Under the pieces are notes generated by a model, which did not search any database, was not told the origin of the DNA, and was given only the letters and a program-made list of their open reading frames with translations. A stretch of DNA of 64,000 nt from G963675935 sp963823895 (GTDB taxonomy: Bacteria > Planctomycetota > Planctomycetia > Pirellulales > Thermoguttaceae). Positions 54,543 through 63,758 of the stretch are shown one piece after another; position 1 is the stretch's first letter; every line of letters begins with the position of its first letter. Where the stretch lies: the NCBI GenBank assembly GCA_963823895.1, contig CAWGNG010000042.1, forward strand, positions 1 to 64,000, in the 5' to 3' direction. The position numbers and the translations under genes were made by a program.

Positions 54543-55886
54543 ATGGGCAACGCCTCGATGCGTTCTCCGACTCGCGCCAAAGTGGAATGGCCTCGGCAAG
54601 GCATGTCCGGCGAGTCCGGCCGCCGATCCGTCCCTCCTAGAACGATCCCGCTGCCATGCCTGCTTGGCTGCGCGATGCTCGGCGTGTTCCTGACCACGGT
54701 CGCGGCACGCGGAAAACCCCCCGATCCTTGGACCGAAGCCCGCGCTCATATGGTCGAGCACGAGGTGGTGGCGGCAGGCGTGAAGGACGCTCGGGTCTGC
54801 GAGGCGCTGCGAGCGGTGCCACGGCATGAGTTTGTTCCGGCCGCGGCGCGACGCTACGCCTATCTCGACATCGCAATTCCGATCGGCGAGGGCCAGACCA
54901 TCTCGTCGCCGTTCACGGTTGCCTACATGACCGAGCAACTGCAACCGCTGGCGACGGACAATGTCCTGGAGATCGGCACCGGCAGCGGATATCAGGCGGC
55001 CGTGCTCAGCAAACTCGTGTCGAAGGTCTATTCGATCGAGATCGTCGAGGCCCTTGGAAAACGAGCGTCGCAAACGCTCCGCCGCTTGGGCTACACGAAC
55101 GTCGAGACGAAAATCGGCGACGGCTATCAGGGTTGGACCGAACACGCACCCTTCGACAAGATCATCGTCACTTGTTCGCCGGAGAACGTCCCCAAGCCGC
55201 TCGTCGAGCAACTCAAGGAGGGCGGGCGGTTGGTGGTTCCCCTGGGGGAACGCTACCAGCAGACCCTGTACCTCTTCAAGAAAGTCAGCGGCGTCCTCAA
55301 AGCCGAACCTTTGCAGCCGACGTTCTTCGTGCCGATGATGGGCCGCGCTGAAGGCGAGCGGGTCGTGAAGGCCAATGGCGGTGAACCCGTACTCATTAAC
55401 GGCGATTTCAAGAATGTCTCCGGCGATCAGCCGGTTGGCTGGTACTACCTCCGCCAAGCAAAGGTCGAAACTGCCGGCCGGACGCCTGACAGCGCCTGTC
55501 TCTCGTTTCGCAACGACTCGCCAGGTCGAGCGTCGCAGGCGTTTCAGGCGGTGGGTATCGACGGCCGATGGATTCAGGAAATCGGCCTGTCTTCGTGGTT
55601 CCGCGGGAAGGACGTGCAACCGGGTTCGCTGCCCGAGCAACAGCCCTCCTTGGCGATCCTCTTCTTCAGCGCCAATCGCAAACCCATCGGCCGATACGCC
55701 ATCGGGCCATTGTCCGGCACCTTCGACTGGGTGAAGAAGAGCCGGCGAATCAAGGTGCCGGCTACGGCCCGTTTGGCCAGCTTGGAAGTCGGCCTCTGGG
55801 GTGCGACCGGCTACATGTCGGTGTCCGAGGTAGCGATAAAGGTCATTGTCTCGAAGCGTCCATCCGGCACTGCGGATGCCAAATGA
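54543..55886 (+). CDS. pcm: Exported Pcm-type methyltransferase with C-terminal beta domain
   Basis: Start taken at ATG 54543; ATGs at 54558 and 54603 are possible. A hydrophobic segment (CLLGCAMLGVFLTTVAARG) suggests export. Residues ~65-260 carry the protein-L-isoaspartate methyltransferase signature: VPRHEFVPAAARRYAYLD, GQTISSPFTVAYM and motif I VLEIGTGSGYQAAVLS. They repair damaged Asp/Asn using S-adenosylmethionine. The last ~170 residues (EPVLINGDFKNVSGDQPVGW) look like a carbohydrate-binding-type beta-sandwich not found in normal Pcm. A supply of SAM outside the cytoplasm is not obvious, so the localisation needs checking. Confidence 0.75.
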   Translation: MGNASMRSPTRAKVEWPRQGMSGESGRRSVPPRTIPLPCLLGCAMLGVFLTTVAARGKPPDPWTEARAHMVEHEVVAAGVKDARVCEALRAVPRHEFVPAAARRYAYLDIAIPIGEGQTISSPFTVAYMTEQLQPLATDNVLEIGTGSGYQAAVLSKLVSKVYSIEIVEALGKRASQTLRRLGYTNVETKIGDGYQGWTEHAPFDKIIVTCSPENVPKPLVEQLKEGGRLVVPLGERYQQTLYLFKKVSGVLKAEPLQPTFFVPMMGRAEGERVVKANGGEPVLINGDFKNVSGDQPVGWYYLRQAKVETAGRTPDSACLSFRNDSPGRASQAFQAVGIDGRWIQEIGLSSWFRGKDVQPGSLPEQQPSLAILFFSANRKPIGRYAIGPLSGTFDWVKKSRRIKVPATARLASLEVGLWGATGYMSVSEVAIKVIVSKRPSGTADAK

Positions 55887-56215
55887 GGCAGCGCTTGTCG
55901 ACGCAGGGTAGTGGTGCCGCACAGCCAAAGTGTCGGGTAAGCCAATCGCCTGATCGATCACAATTTCTGCGGCGGAGGAACAGAATGCCCGATTCTGTGT
56001 TCGAGATCCTTCTCTGCCGCGTCTCGCGACGATCTGCCGCTAGAGTTGATTCGCAGACTTTAGGCCGCTCAAGCGGCGAGATTCAGGTAGCTCTCGAGGG
56101 CTCTGAATCGCAGTAACCCAATTGCCTGCCTTCGTACTATGCAGAGCGCTTGAGAATCCAACCATGGAAGGCGACGCCTGTCGCCGGGGACCATGAGGCA
56201 ACAAGGAGCAAGTCG

Positions 56216-56407
56216 ATGAAAGCGAGTGTGGACAAGGACACCTGCATCGGATGCGGGCTGTGTGCGGACGTATGCCCCGAGGTATTTGAGATGAAGGACG
56301 ATAAGGCCGAGGCCAAGATCGACCCCGTTCCTGCGGAGGCTGAGGACGCCTGTCGCGACGCGGCCAGTCAGTGCCCGGTCGAGGCGATCAAGATCGAAGC
56401 CGATTGA
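56216..56407 (+). CDS. Ferredoxin, single [4Fe-4S]
   Basis: 63 aa from ATG 56216 with AAGGAGC upstream. CIGCGLCADVCP and, later, SQCPVEAI give the cysteines of one 4Fe-4S cluster plus a second Cys pair position, as in Thermotoga-type small ferredoxins. The acidic surface fits electron transfer. It is a single gene, and its partner enzyme is not in the window. Confidence 0.9.
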   Translation: MKASVDKDTCIGCGLCADVCPEVFEMKDDKAEAKIDPVPAEAEDACRDAASQCPVEAIKIEAD

Positions 56408-56430
56408 CTGGCGGCGGGGAGGCGAACGTC

Positions 56431-57399
56431 TCAGCCCATCTTGGTGAACATCTCGCGGACCATCATGATGGCGGCCGGTCCAACGAGAATGACGAAGATG
56501 CCGGGGAAGATGAACAGCACCAAGGGGAAGATCAACTTGACGGCGGTCTTTGACGCCTTTTCCTCGGCAAGCTGACGCCGGCGGATGCGCATCGAATCGC
56601 TTTGCGTGCGCAGCGCCTGGGCGACGCTGGAGCCGAACTTGTCGGCCTGGATCAACACGGCCGCCAGCGCCCGCAAGTCGGCCACGCCGGTGCGCATGCC
56701 CAGATCGTGGAGCACCTCGGCGCGAGGCCGCCCCATTTGCAGTTGGAAATTGGACAGGGCGAACTCTTCGGCCAGAAGCCGGTAGGTGCTCTTCATTTCG
56801 TCGGCGACCTTGCGCATCGCCTGGTCGAGTCCCAAGCCCGCTTCCACGCAGACGACCATCAGATCGAGCGCGTCGGGCAGGGCGAGGAAGATCGCCTCCT
56901 TGCGGCGGCTGCCAAGAAAGCCGACGACAATCTCGGGCAGATAGAAGAGCGACCCGGCAATGCAGGCCGACCAGAGGAGCGAGTTTTGCGTGATGCCCCG
57001 AAGCGACGTAATGATTCCGCCGCCGAAGAACAGCCCGACGACAAGTCCGGCGAACTTCAAGCCGAGAAAGACGCTGCCGGCCGCTTCACTGCGAAACCCG
57101 GCACAGGCCAACTTGCTCTTCAGCTTGCCGACCTCCACCGCGCTCGTCGGTTGCAGCGGCTTGGCCAGCGAGGGAGAAGCCCTTTCCAGCACGCGCGTGA
57201 AGGGGTCGGATTTCTTCAGAGCGCTCTCGACCGTCTGGCTGCGGCGTTTACGCGGATCGGCCAACTCCTCGAGCCGCTCCATGGCGCGGGGCTTTCCGCC
57301 CGTCATGAGGTCGAGCCCCCACCACGCCAGTGCGGCAAAAGTGCCAAAGAGCGCCAGTGGCAAAAGTCCCTCGAAACTAATCAGGCTCTGTGCAATCAT
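56431..57399 (-). CDS. tadC: Tad pilus/secretion membrane protein TadC
   Basis: 322 aa with ATG 57399. A first membrane helix (LLPLALFGTFAALAWWGLDL) is followed by a T2SSF-type domain with ALPDALDLMVVCVEAGLGLD, LQMGRPRAEVLHDLGMRTG and DLRALAAVLIQADKFGSSVA, then two C-terminal helices (FPLVLFIFPGIFVILVGPAA). It pairs with TadB in the inner-membrane platform of the Tad system. The gene order tadA-tadB-tadC on the minus strand is standard. Confidence 0.9.
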   Translation of the reverse strand: MIAQSLISFEGLLPLALFGTFAALAWWGLDLMTGGKPRAMERLEELADPRKRRSQTVESALKKSDPFTRVLERASPSLAKPLQPTSAVEVGKLKSKLACAGFRSEAAGSVFLGLKFAGLVVGLFFGGGIITSLRGITQNSLLWSACIAGSLFYLPEIVVGFLGSRRKEAIFLALPDALDLMVVCVEAGLGLDQAMRKVADEMKSTYRLLAEEFALSNFQLQMGRPRAEVLHDLGMRTGVADLRALAAVLIQADKFGSSVAQALRTQSDSMRIRRRQLAEEKASKTAVKLIFPLVLFIFPGIFVILVGPAAIMMVREMFTKMG

Positions 57400-57457
57400 C
57401 GCGTCTTTTCTCCGCTACGGCCTCCGGCTTCGGATGGAGTGGCAGTTCAACCTTGCG

Positions 57458-57486
57458 TTGGGGTGGCAGTTCAACTGCCGCCCCAA
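57458..57486. repeat. Short palindrome (GGCAGTT-C-AACTGCC)
   Basis: The two 14-bp arms differ at one position and enclose one base. A second partial copy (GGAGTGGCAGTTCAACCTTG) lies just upstream at about 57436. It sits between tadC and tadB and is another REP-like word. Confidence 0.6.
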
Positions 57487-57518
57487 CCGTTCCCCAACGT
57501 GAGCAACCCGACGTTATT

Positions 57519-58487
57519 CTATACCTTGATATTGACGATTTTCCGAATCATGAGCGCTCCGAGCACCTGCATGAAGGCCGCGACCGCCAGCATTTGCTTG
57601 CCCGCCGGATCCTTGAACAAAACCATGATGTAATCGGGATTGAGTCTGTAAACGGCGATTAACAGCACGAACGGCAGGATCATCAACACGAGCCCCGACA
57701 GGCGGCCTTCGCCGGTCAGCGCTTGAATCTGCCCCCATATGCGGAAGCGGTCACGGATCAACTCGCCGATCTTATCGAGGATTTCGGCCAGGTCGCCGCC
57801 GGTCTGACGCTGCAGAACCAGCGCGGTCACGAAGAACTTCAGGTCGAGATTGGGAATGCGGTCGGTGAGGCCGCGCAGGCTCTCGTCCAGGGATATTCCC
57901 AAATTCTGCTCCTCGAATACCCGGCCGAACTCCCTGCCGATCGGCGCCGGCATCTCGGTCGACACCATGCTGAAGCCGAAGCCCAGGCTTTGGCCCGATC
58001 GCAGCGTTCGGGCGATCATCTCCAGTGCATCGGGCAGTTGGGCGGCAAAGGTCTTCAGGCGGCGCTTGCGACGAACCAACAGCCAACACAGCGGCAGCGT
58101 GCCCATCAGCAGCCCTACCAGCGGGACCATCGCGGGATGGATGCGGAGCACGACGGCCAGCAGTAGCCCCGCCGCCCCCATCGCGCCCGAAAATGCGCCG
58201 AACTTGGGGACCGTCAGGTTCGTGTCAGCCTGTTCGAAAAGCAGCGAGATGTTGCCGAACCGTGTCAGAAACAGTTCCACAACGCCGGGTTGGTCGTCCA
58301 ACGGCTGCGTGAGGATGCTGGCTTCCTTCACCGCGGCCGCTTTGCCGGCAGCGGTGTTGAGGCCCGTCAACAAATCGAGGCGATCCTCGACCTTGCTGAC
58401 CGGCTTGTTGCGAAACGACAGCAAAGCGCCGCCGACCAACGCGGCTACTCCCACAAATACCACCGCTGCCACCAGCATCACGTTCAA
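57519..58487 (-). CDS. tadB: Tad secretion membrane protein TadB
   Basis: 322 aa with ATG 58487. An N-terminal helix (LVAAVVFVGVAALVGGALLS), a pair of helices near residues 105-140, and the T2SSF domain (LPDALEMIARTLRSGQSLGF, then LVLQRQTGGDLAEILDKIGE) end in two helices. It forms the inner-membrane platform with TadC and is driven by the ATPase upstream. Three bases separate it from the cpaF stop. Confidence 0.9.
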   Translation of the reverse strand: MNVMLVAAVVFVGVAALVGGALLSFRNKPVSKVEDRLDLLTGLNTAAGKAAAVKEASILTQPLDDQPGVVELFLTRFGNISLLFEQADTNLTVPKFGAFSGAMGAAGLLLAVVLRIHPAMVPLVGLLMGTLPLCWLLVRRKRRLKTFAAQLPDALEMIARTLRSGQSLGFGFSMVSTEMPAPIGREFGRVFEEQNLGISLDESLRGLTDRIPNLDLKFFVTALVLQRQTGGDLAEILDKIGELIRDRFRIWGQIQALTGEGRLSGLVLMILPFVLLIAVYRLNPDYIMVLFKDPAGKQMLAVAAFMQVLGALMIRKIVNIKV

Positions 58488-58490
58488 GGC

Positions 58491-59809
58491 TCAGTCCTCC
58501 AACATAACTCGTTCGCGGAAAGCACTCGACGGCAATCGCACGCCCGCTTGCTCGAGCCGCAACATGAACGCCGGGCGGATGCCCGTGGCCACGAAGCGGC
58601 CGTAGGCCCGGCCGTTTTCATCGACGCCGTCTTTATCGTAGCGGTAGACGTCTTGCATCACGACCGTGTCCTGCTCCATGCCCACCACTTCGGTGATTGC
58701 GGTGACCTTTCGCGCGCCCCCTGGAGCCGGCTTGCCTGCACCACGAGGTCGATGGCGCTGGCGATTTGCGTGCGCATGGCCTTTAGCGGCAATTCGAAGC
58801 CCGCCATCATGATCATCGTCTCTAGTCGGCTCAGCGCGTCGCGCGGGCTATTGGCGTGCAAGGTGGTCATCGAGCCTTCGTGACCGGTGTTCATGGCCTG
58901 GAGCATATCGAGCGCCTCCGAGCCGCGGCACTCGCCGATGATGATGCGTTCGGGCCGCATGCGCAGGGCGTTTTTCACCAGGTCGGTGGCCGAGATGGCC
59001 CCCTTGCCTTCGATGTTGGCCGGCCGCGTCTCCAGCCGCACCACGTGGTCCTGTTGCAATTGCAGCTCCGCCGCGTCCTCGATGGTGACGATGCGGTCGG
59101 TGTTCGGGATGAAACTGGAAAGTGTGTTCAGCAGGGTCGTCTTGCCCGAGCCAGTGCCGCCGGAGATCAGGATGTTCAACCGCGCTTTGATCGCCCCCTC
59201 CATCAGCATCACCATCTCGGGGGTGAACGCCTTGAAGTTCAGCAGGTCTTCCAGTTTCAGAGGGTTCGCGCCGAAGCGGCGAATCGAGACGCACGCCCCG
59301 TCGAGCGCCAGCGGCGGAATGATCGCGTTGAAACGCGAGCCGTCGATCATGCGGGCATCGACCATCGGGCACGTCTCGTCGACTCGCCGGCCGACGCGCG
59401 AGATGATGCGGTCGACGATCTGCATCAGGTGATTATTGTCGCGGAAAACGACGGTCGTCTTTTCCATCTTTCCCCGCCGCTCGCAGTAGATGTTCTTCGG
59501 GCCGTTGATGAGAATATCGCTGATTGTCGGGTCTTTCAGCAGCATTTCCAGCGGACCCAGTCCGAACGTCTCGTCGAGCACCTCGCTCACCAGCCGCTCG
59601 CGCTCCGAGCGGTTCAACAACGTGTCTTCGGTATCGCATAGATGTTCGACGACCAGCCGAATTTCGCGGCGGAGGGTGTCCCCCTCCAATTCGCCCACGC
59701 GCGACAGATCGAGCTTGTCGACCAGCTTGGCGTGAATCCGCTGCTTCAGCTCCTCGAAGTTGCTCTCCTTCGGGTCGGCAGACCGCACCGGCATCGTCAG
59801 TTTCGGCAT
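58491..59809 (-). CDS. cpaF: Tad secretion ATPase (TadA/CpaF), frameshifted near C-terminus
   Basis: From ATG 59809 the first frame carries FGLGPLEMLLKDPTISDILI, Walker A (GGTGSGKTTLLN), the Asp box (RIVTIEDAAELQL), Walker B (RIIIGECRGSEALD) and the His box (TTLHANSPRDAL). It then loses frame at the CCCCC at 58717-58721. One added C restores QGGARKVTAITEVVGMEQD and the stop at 58491. The joined length of ~439 aa is normal for CpaF, which powers Tad pilus assembly. As read, the unrepaired frame stops at 58658. Confidence 0.9.
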
Positions 59810-59841
59810 GGCAAAGTACTCGGCATTTTCGCGAACACATT

Positions 59842-59866
59842 AGCCGGGAGTCGTTGACTCCCGGCT
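59842..59866. repeat. Hairpin AGCCGGGAGTC
   Basis: A perfect 11-bp stem with a GTT loop lies directly upstream of cpaF. It resembles an abundant planctomycete intergenic word and could also act as a terminator. Confidence 0.7.
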
Positions 59867-60220
59867 ATTCTTCCGCAACACTCTTCTTCTCGTCTTCTCC
59901 CGCAACGCTACGCTGCGAAGAGTCGACAAATCGACGCAATAATCCTATTAACAATAGCTTACGGCCACGCGCCGTCACGCCTGTTTGCAACGCCGGAAGC
60001 CGGAAGAGACGGGGGGGCCGATTGTAGGGGTCGCGGCGGATGTTCGAGCCAGGAATCGGCGGAAGAACGAACGTGGGACCGATTTCTCTACACACGGGGA
60101 AGACGGGCGATGCTGCGTCCGGTGGGGCAGACATTCCTGTCTGCCGGATGTGCCGCCCTTTCTCGCGGCAGACAGGAATGTCTGCCCCACTTCGGTGAAA
60201 ATGCGCTTCTTCACAGCGCT
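59867..60220. other. Non-coding region holding REP-like palindrome
   Basis: No gene is seen between the cpaF upstream hairpin and the DUF1573 gene end. The main content is the long palindrome at 60122-60190. A possible minus-strand promoter for cpaF is not evident. Confidence 0.4.
60122..60190. repeat. REP-like palindrome, family 3
   Basis: 60122-60146 and 60166-60190 are perfect 25-bp inverted repeats around a 19-nt loop. The arm contains GGGGCAGACATTCCTGTC. The size and placement match REP elements. Confidence 0.8.
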
Positions 60221-61278
60221 TTATTTCACCGGCACGACCTCGACGGTGGCGTCGATCTCGAGCGGCTCCGCTCCGGCAAGATCGGTCTCGATGCGGATTT
60301 TTGCATTTACCTTGCCGGGCGCCGTCTTGGCGTCTTTGGCCAAGAAAGTGATGGGAACAATATGATACTGCTTCGGCCCCGCCGGCGCTTTACCCTCGAA
60401 CCGATCGTCGCTCGAACGGATGGCGACGATACGAAATGGATCGTGCCCTTGCACAACGAGATTGCTCGTGACGGGAACGCCGATTTCCGCCGCGCCCATC
60501 GTCAGCGAGGCGGGCCGAACCGTCAGCGCCGTGGCGACCAGCCCTTCGATGTTCACCGGCACGCGGGCCGAGCGGGCGTCGAGGTCGTTGGTCACCAGCA
60601 CCAGCGGCTCGCGAATATAGCCGGGCGGCGCGTCCTTCTTCAGTTCCACGGACAGGCCGTAGGCGATCCTGGACGGAGTGCCCAGCAGGCGGCTGGTTTC
60701 GACCGCGCTGGCTTTGATGAATGGATTGGCGCACTCGACCTTGGTAATCTTCCAGTCGGTGCGGCCGGCATAGGTGATCTTCAATTCGCGGCTTGCCCCG
60801 GCCCCTTGATTGACCGTGCCGAACGCGACCACGCCCGGCTGCACCACCACGTCGCCGCGGATGAAACTATGGACGTGGAACTGGATCTTGGCCGGATAGG
60901 GCAGATCCAATTCGACCTCGACCGTGCCGTCCTTGCGCCCGGCTCGGCGCGGGTGTCCAACGTGATGATGATTTCAGCCTTCTCCCACGTCTTCAAGAAT
61001 TGCTTGCTGACAGTCGGCTTCGAACACTGGCAACTCGATGTGACCGACTTGATGTGGGCGGTTTCTTCGTAACTGTTCTCAATGACGAAATGGTGATCCG
61101 CCTTGGCGCCGCGGGCGACGATGCCAAAATCCCACGTCGCGGGACCGACGACCATCTTGCGGGCCCATTCTTGTCCCTGGGCCGACGCGGCAAGAAGCAG
61201 CAGCAAGCCGGCGATTGCCCCGGTCATCCCTACACCTCGCCGCGATGACGTGTTCTGTGTTTCAATAGCTCTGATCAT
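60221..61278 (-). CDS. DUF1573 exported protein, frameshifted
   Basis: ATG 61278 begins MIRAIETQNTSSRRG, then a signal peptide (AIAGLLLLLAASAQG) and the DUF1573 opening WDFGIVARGAKADHHFVIEN with SSCQCSKPTVSK. A shift in 60946-60953 moves to a second frame (KDGTVEVELDLPYPAKIQFH) that runs to 60221, with Ig-like repeats. DUF1573 is an ASH/Ig-like domain of envelope proteins. The stop of the corrinoid gene lies directly before the start. Confidence 0.75.
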
Positions 61279-61917
61279 TTACGTTGCTCCTACCACGCTG
61301 CCGGCGAATTTCAGCCCATCGACGGCGCTCTTGCCATAGAAATCGCAGCCCGCATTGTCTCGCAGCAGATCGCTGGCGGCCGCGCCGCCGACCATGATCG
61401 AGACGCTCTTGCGCTGGCCCGCTCGCTCGATCGCCTCGACCGTCGCGATCACCGATTTGAAGCAGGTCGTCAGCAACACGCTCATCCCCACGACCTGCGG
61501 CTTGTGCTTTGTGATGGCCTCGACAAATTTCTCGGGCGAAACGTCGACGCCCAGATCGACAACCTCGAACCCCGCGCCGCGGAGCATGGTGATGACGATG
61601 TCTTTGCCGATGTCGTGAACGTCGTGCAGCACCGAGCCCATTACCACGGTGCCGGACGACGCCACTGGTTGTCCTTTTTCCAACAGCGGGCCCAATTCGG
61701 CCGCCACGCCCTTCATGATCATGCCGGCGAACATCAGGTCGGGCAAGTAGCAGCCGCCGGCGGCGAAGCGATTGCCCAACTCGACCATGCCGCGATTGCA
61801 CTCTGCCAGGATTTCGCCCGCAGGCACGCCGGCGGCGATGCGCTCATGCACGAGGTCCATCACTTCGGTTTCCCGAGCTGCGGCTACGGCTTCAAAGAGG
61901 GCGTTCGATCGAGTCAT
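61279..61917 (-). CDS. Corrinoid (B12-binding) protein of methyltransferase type
   Basis: 212 aa with ATG 61917. Residues 1-85 form the helical B12-cap domain (AGEILAECNRGMVELGNRFA). Residues ~86-212 are the Rossmann-like B12-binding domain with LHDVHDIGKDIV, whose His101 is the likely cobalt ligand, then VVGMSVLLTTCFKSVI and IMVGGAAAS. It matches MtaC/MtbC-type carriers that pass a methyl group from a substrate methyltransferase to an acceptor. A UroD-family methyltransferase is upstream in the same direction. Confidence 0.88.
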   Translation of the reverse strand: MTRSNALFEAVAAARETEVMDLVHERIAAGVPAGEILAECNRGMVELGNRFAAGGCYLPDLMFAGMIMKGVAAELGPLLEKGQPVASSGTVVMGSVLHDVHDIGKDIVITMLRGAGFEVVDLGVDVSPEKFVEAITKHKPQVVGMSVLLTTCFKSVIATVEAIERAGQRKSVSIMVGGAAASDLLRDNAGCDFYGKSAVDGLKFAGSVVGAT

Positions 61918-62021
61918 AGGTTCTCTCGGCAGAAATTGCCGATCTCGATTTTCTCGCTCACGTCGCTTCGCCCGGCGAGGACGCCGGGGCTAAACGGACG
62001 GTCTTTTGCAATCTGCGCGCG

Positions 62022-62192
62022 TCAAAATGACAATAATATCTGCCAAATATACATGTAGCCCAGCGCATCGACCTCTTCCCACGTCCGCTTGACGAGATTC
62101 TCGTCGCCGGAAAGCGGCGGCAACTCCTTCCGCTTCTCTTCCCACGGGATGCACGTTCCCGGCGGACGCCGGACGGTCGCTTCGTCGCTCAT
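62022..62192 (-). CDS. Small ORF (56 aa) between UroD-type gene and corrinoid gene
   Basis: ATG 62192 is two bases beyond the UroD stop. The peptide MSDEATVRRPPGTCIPWEEK leads to NLVKRTWEEVDALGYMYIWQ and a stop at 62022. The composition is acidic and protein-like and the spacing is tight, so it is likely translated with the operon. No homologue was recognised. Confidence 0.5.
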   Translation of the reverse strand: MSDEATVRRPPGTCIPWEEKRKELPPLSGDENLVKRTWEEVDALGYMYIWQILLSF

Positions 62193-62193
62193 C

Positions 62194-63390
62194 TCAATAC
62201 ACTCCGTATTCCCGCGTGAAATCGGTCATTGCCCGCAGGTTCTCCGCCTTGGTGTCGTCCTGCACGATGGCGCTGGCGTCCATGATGTAACCGCCGTCGC
62301 GGGCCACGCCGTCGATGACTTTCTTGCAGAAGCCGCGGACGTCGTCGGGCTTGCCGAAGGCCAGCAGGTCGTTGGGGATTCCGCCGCTGATGCAGAACTT
62401 CTCGCCCAGCACCCTGGCCACCTCGAAAACATCGCCCCTATCGACATGATACACGATGCTTCGCTCGGGCAGTTCAGCAATCCACTTCAAACTCGCGTTC
62501 CATTCCCCTTCGGCGTAGTAGAGGGTCTGATGGCCGCGAGCCCAAAGCTGCTCGGTGATCCACTTCAGCGTCGGCCAGTAATACTGCTCGAACTGCTTGG
62601 GCGAAAGGAACGGCACGCAGCCGCGGTGCATCCACAGCCCGATCGGCACGTTCTTCTCCGGGTCGGCGCCGCTGGCGGCCACTTGCAGCAGATGAGGGGC
62701 CAAAGCTTCGCACGCCGCCAGCACCTTCTTCGGCTGGCGGAACATATCCATGCAGAGTCCCTTATAGCCGCGCAACTTGTCGGCCAGGATGTCGAAGGGG
62801 GCCTTCAAAATACCAGAAATCGCCGAGACCGTCCCCGACTCGCTCCGCAGCAGGGCCGCCTGGGTGCCGAAGCCGCCGAAGTAGCTCAGCATCGCCATGC
62901 CCCCCTTGAGGAACGACATGTTGTTGCGCATGGTCACCGGCTCGCCGATCGGCGTTACGTCGGCCGACACCCGCGGGAGCCAGACGTTGAACAGATACCC
63001 GGTCGGGTCGGCGATCAGCAGATCGTATTCGTCCGGCCGCATCCAGGCCTGATCCTCGGGCGGTTCGAGGTATTGGAAGCCGCTATCGGGCGGCACTTGC
63101 ACGCCGGGCACGGCGTAGTACTTCAGCCCGATCGCCTGCGTCAACCCGCTCCAGACGTAGACCATGTTGCCCACGACGGCGTCCCAATCGAAGTCGGCCG
63201 CACACTTCCGCGCAGCGGCGAACGCCTTTTGATAATCTTGAGTAACCTCCTGAATTGTGTAACCGGCATACTTCGCCGTAAACTCCGCAACGAACGGCCG
63301 AATCGGCACTCGATCCGGCTTCCCGTTCCGCATCGCCGTGACATAACGTGCAAGCCGCTGCTGGTAACGTTGCTCGATCTCGGAGGGCAT
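62194..63390 (-). CDS. UroD-family methyltransferase
   Basis: 398 aa from ATG 63390 (MPSEIEQRYQQRLARYVTAM); the frame opens at 63465. It has a TIM-barrel UroD layout: RVPIRPFVAEFTAKYAG, GLWMHRGCVPFLSPKQFEQY, and YYAEGEWNASLKWIAEL, then CISGGIPNDLLAFGKPDDVR. The sequence is closer to MtaA/MtbA-type corrinoid methyltransferases than to heme UroD, and the adjacent corrinoid protein supports this. The substrate is unknown. Confidence 0.82.
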   Translation of the reverse strand: MPSEIEQRYQQRLARYVTAMRNGKPDRVPIRPFVAEFTAKYAGYTIQEVTQDYQKAFAAARKCAADFDWDAVVGNMVYVWSGLTQAIGLKYYAVPGVQVPPDSGFQYLEPPEDQAWMRPDEYDLLIADPTGYLFNVWLPRVSADVTPIGEPVTMRNNMSFLKGGMAMLSYFGGFGTQAALLRSESGTVSAISGILKAPFDILADKLRGYKGLCMDMFRQPKKVLAACEALAPHLLQVAASGADPEKNVPIGLWMHRGCVPFLSPKQFEQYYWPTLKWITEQLWARGHQTLYYAEGEWNASLKWIAELPERSIVYHVDRGDVFEVARVLGEKFCISGGIPNDLLAFGKPDDVRGFCKKVIDGVARDGGYIMDASAIVQDDTKAENLRAMTDFTREYGVY

Positions 63391-63758
63391 TTGCTGGCAA
63401 TCCCTGAGTCGGGGGGGCGTGATGGCGCAAACATAGGCGGCCATCACTCCGTACGCGGAAGGCAAGTGCTACTGTTCGCCAATATGCCAGACGGGGGTTG
63501 CGGTGTCAATCGTGGCAGGTGGACGCCATGGGGTAGGGTAGCTTAGGGGCGGCTCGCTGGAGATTGCCTGCTAGGCACCGTCTTGTGCTTCTCTCCACGC
63601 ATGGAAACTGATCGTCTTGCGGTGCTCAGCAACCTCCTCTGGCGTGAGAAATGCCAACACGCTAGCCGGTTCCATGCCTATAGAGACCACGCGGTGGATA
63701 TGGATCGATAAGACGTAATGTTGACATTTCCGCAATTGCACTGCATAATTTCCACAGC
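63391..63758. other. Intergenic region before the right-edge ATPase
   Basis: A weak minus-strand frame (MEPASVLAFLTPEEVAEHRK, 63571-63675) has no ribosome site and no match. Otherwise I see nothing. The last 60 bp are A/T-rich and probably hold the promoter of the plus-strand gene. Confidence 0.35.

Noticed and set aside
63571..63675. Antitoxin-like small gene opposite the right-edge ATPase
   Set aside because: It has weak composition, no ribosome site and no motif; kept only as a note in the intergenic entry.
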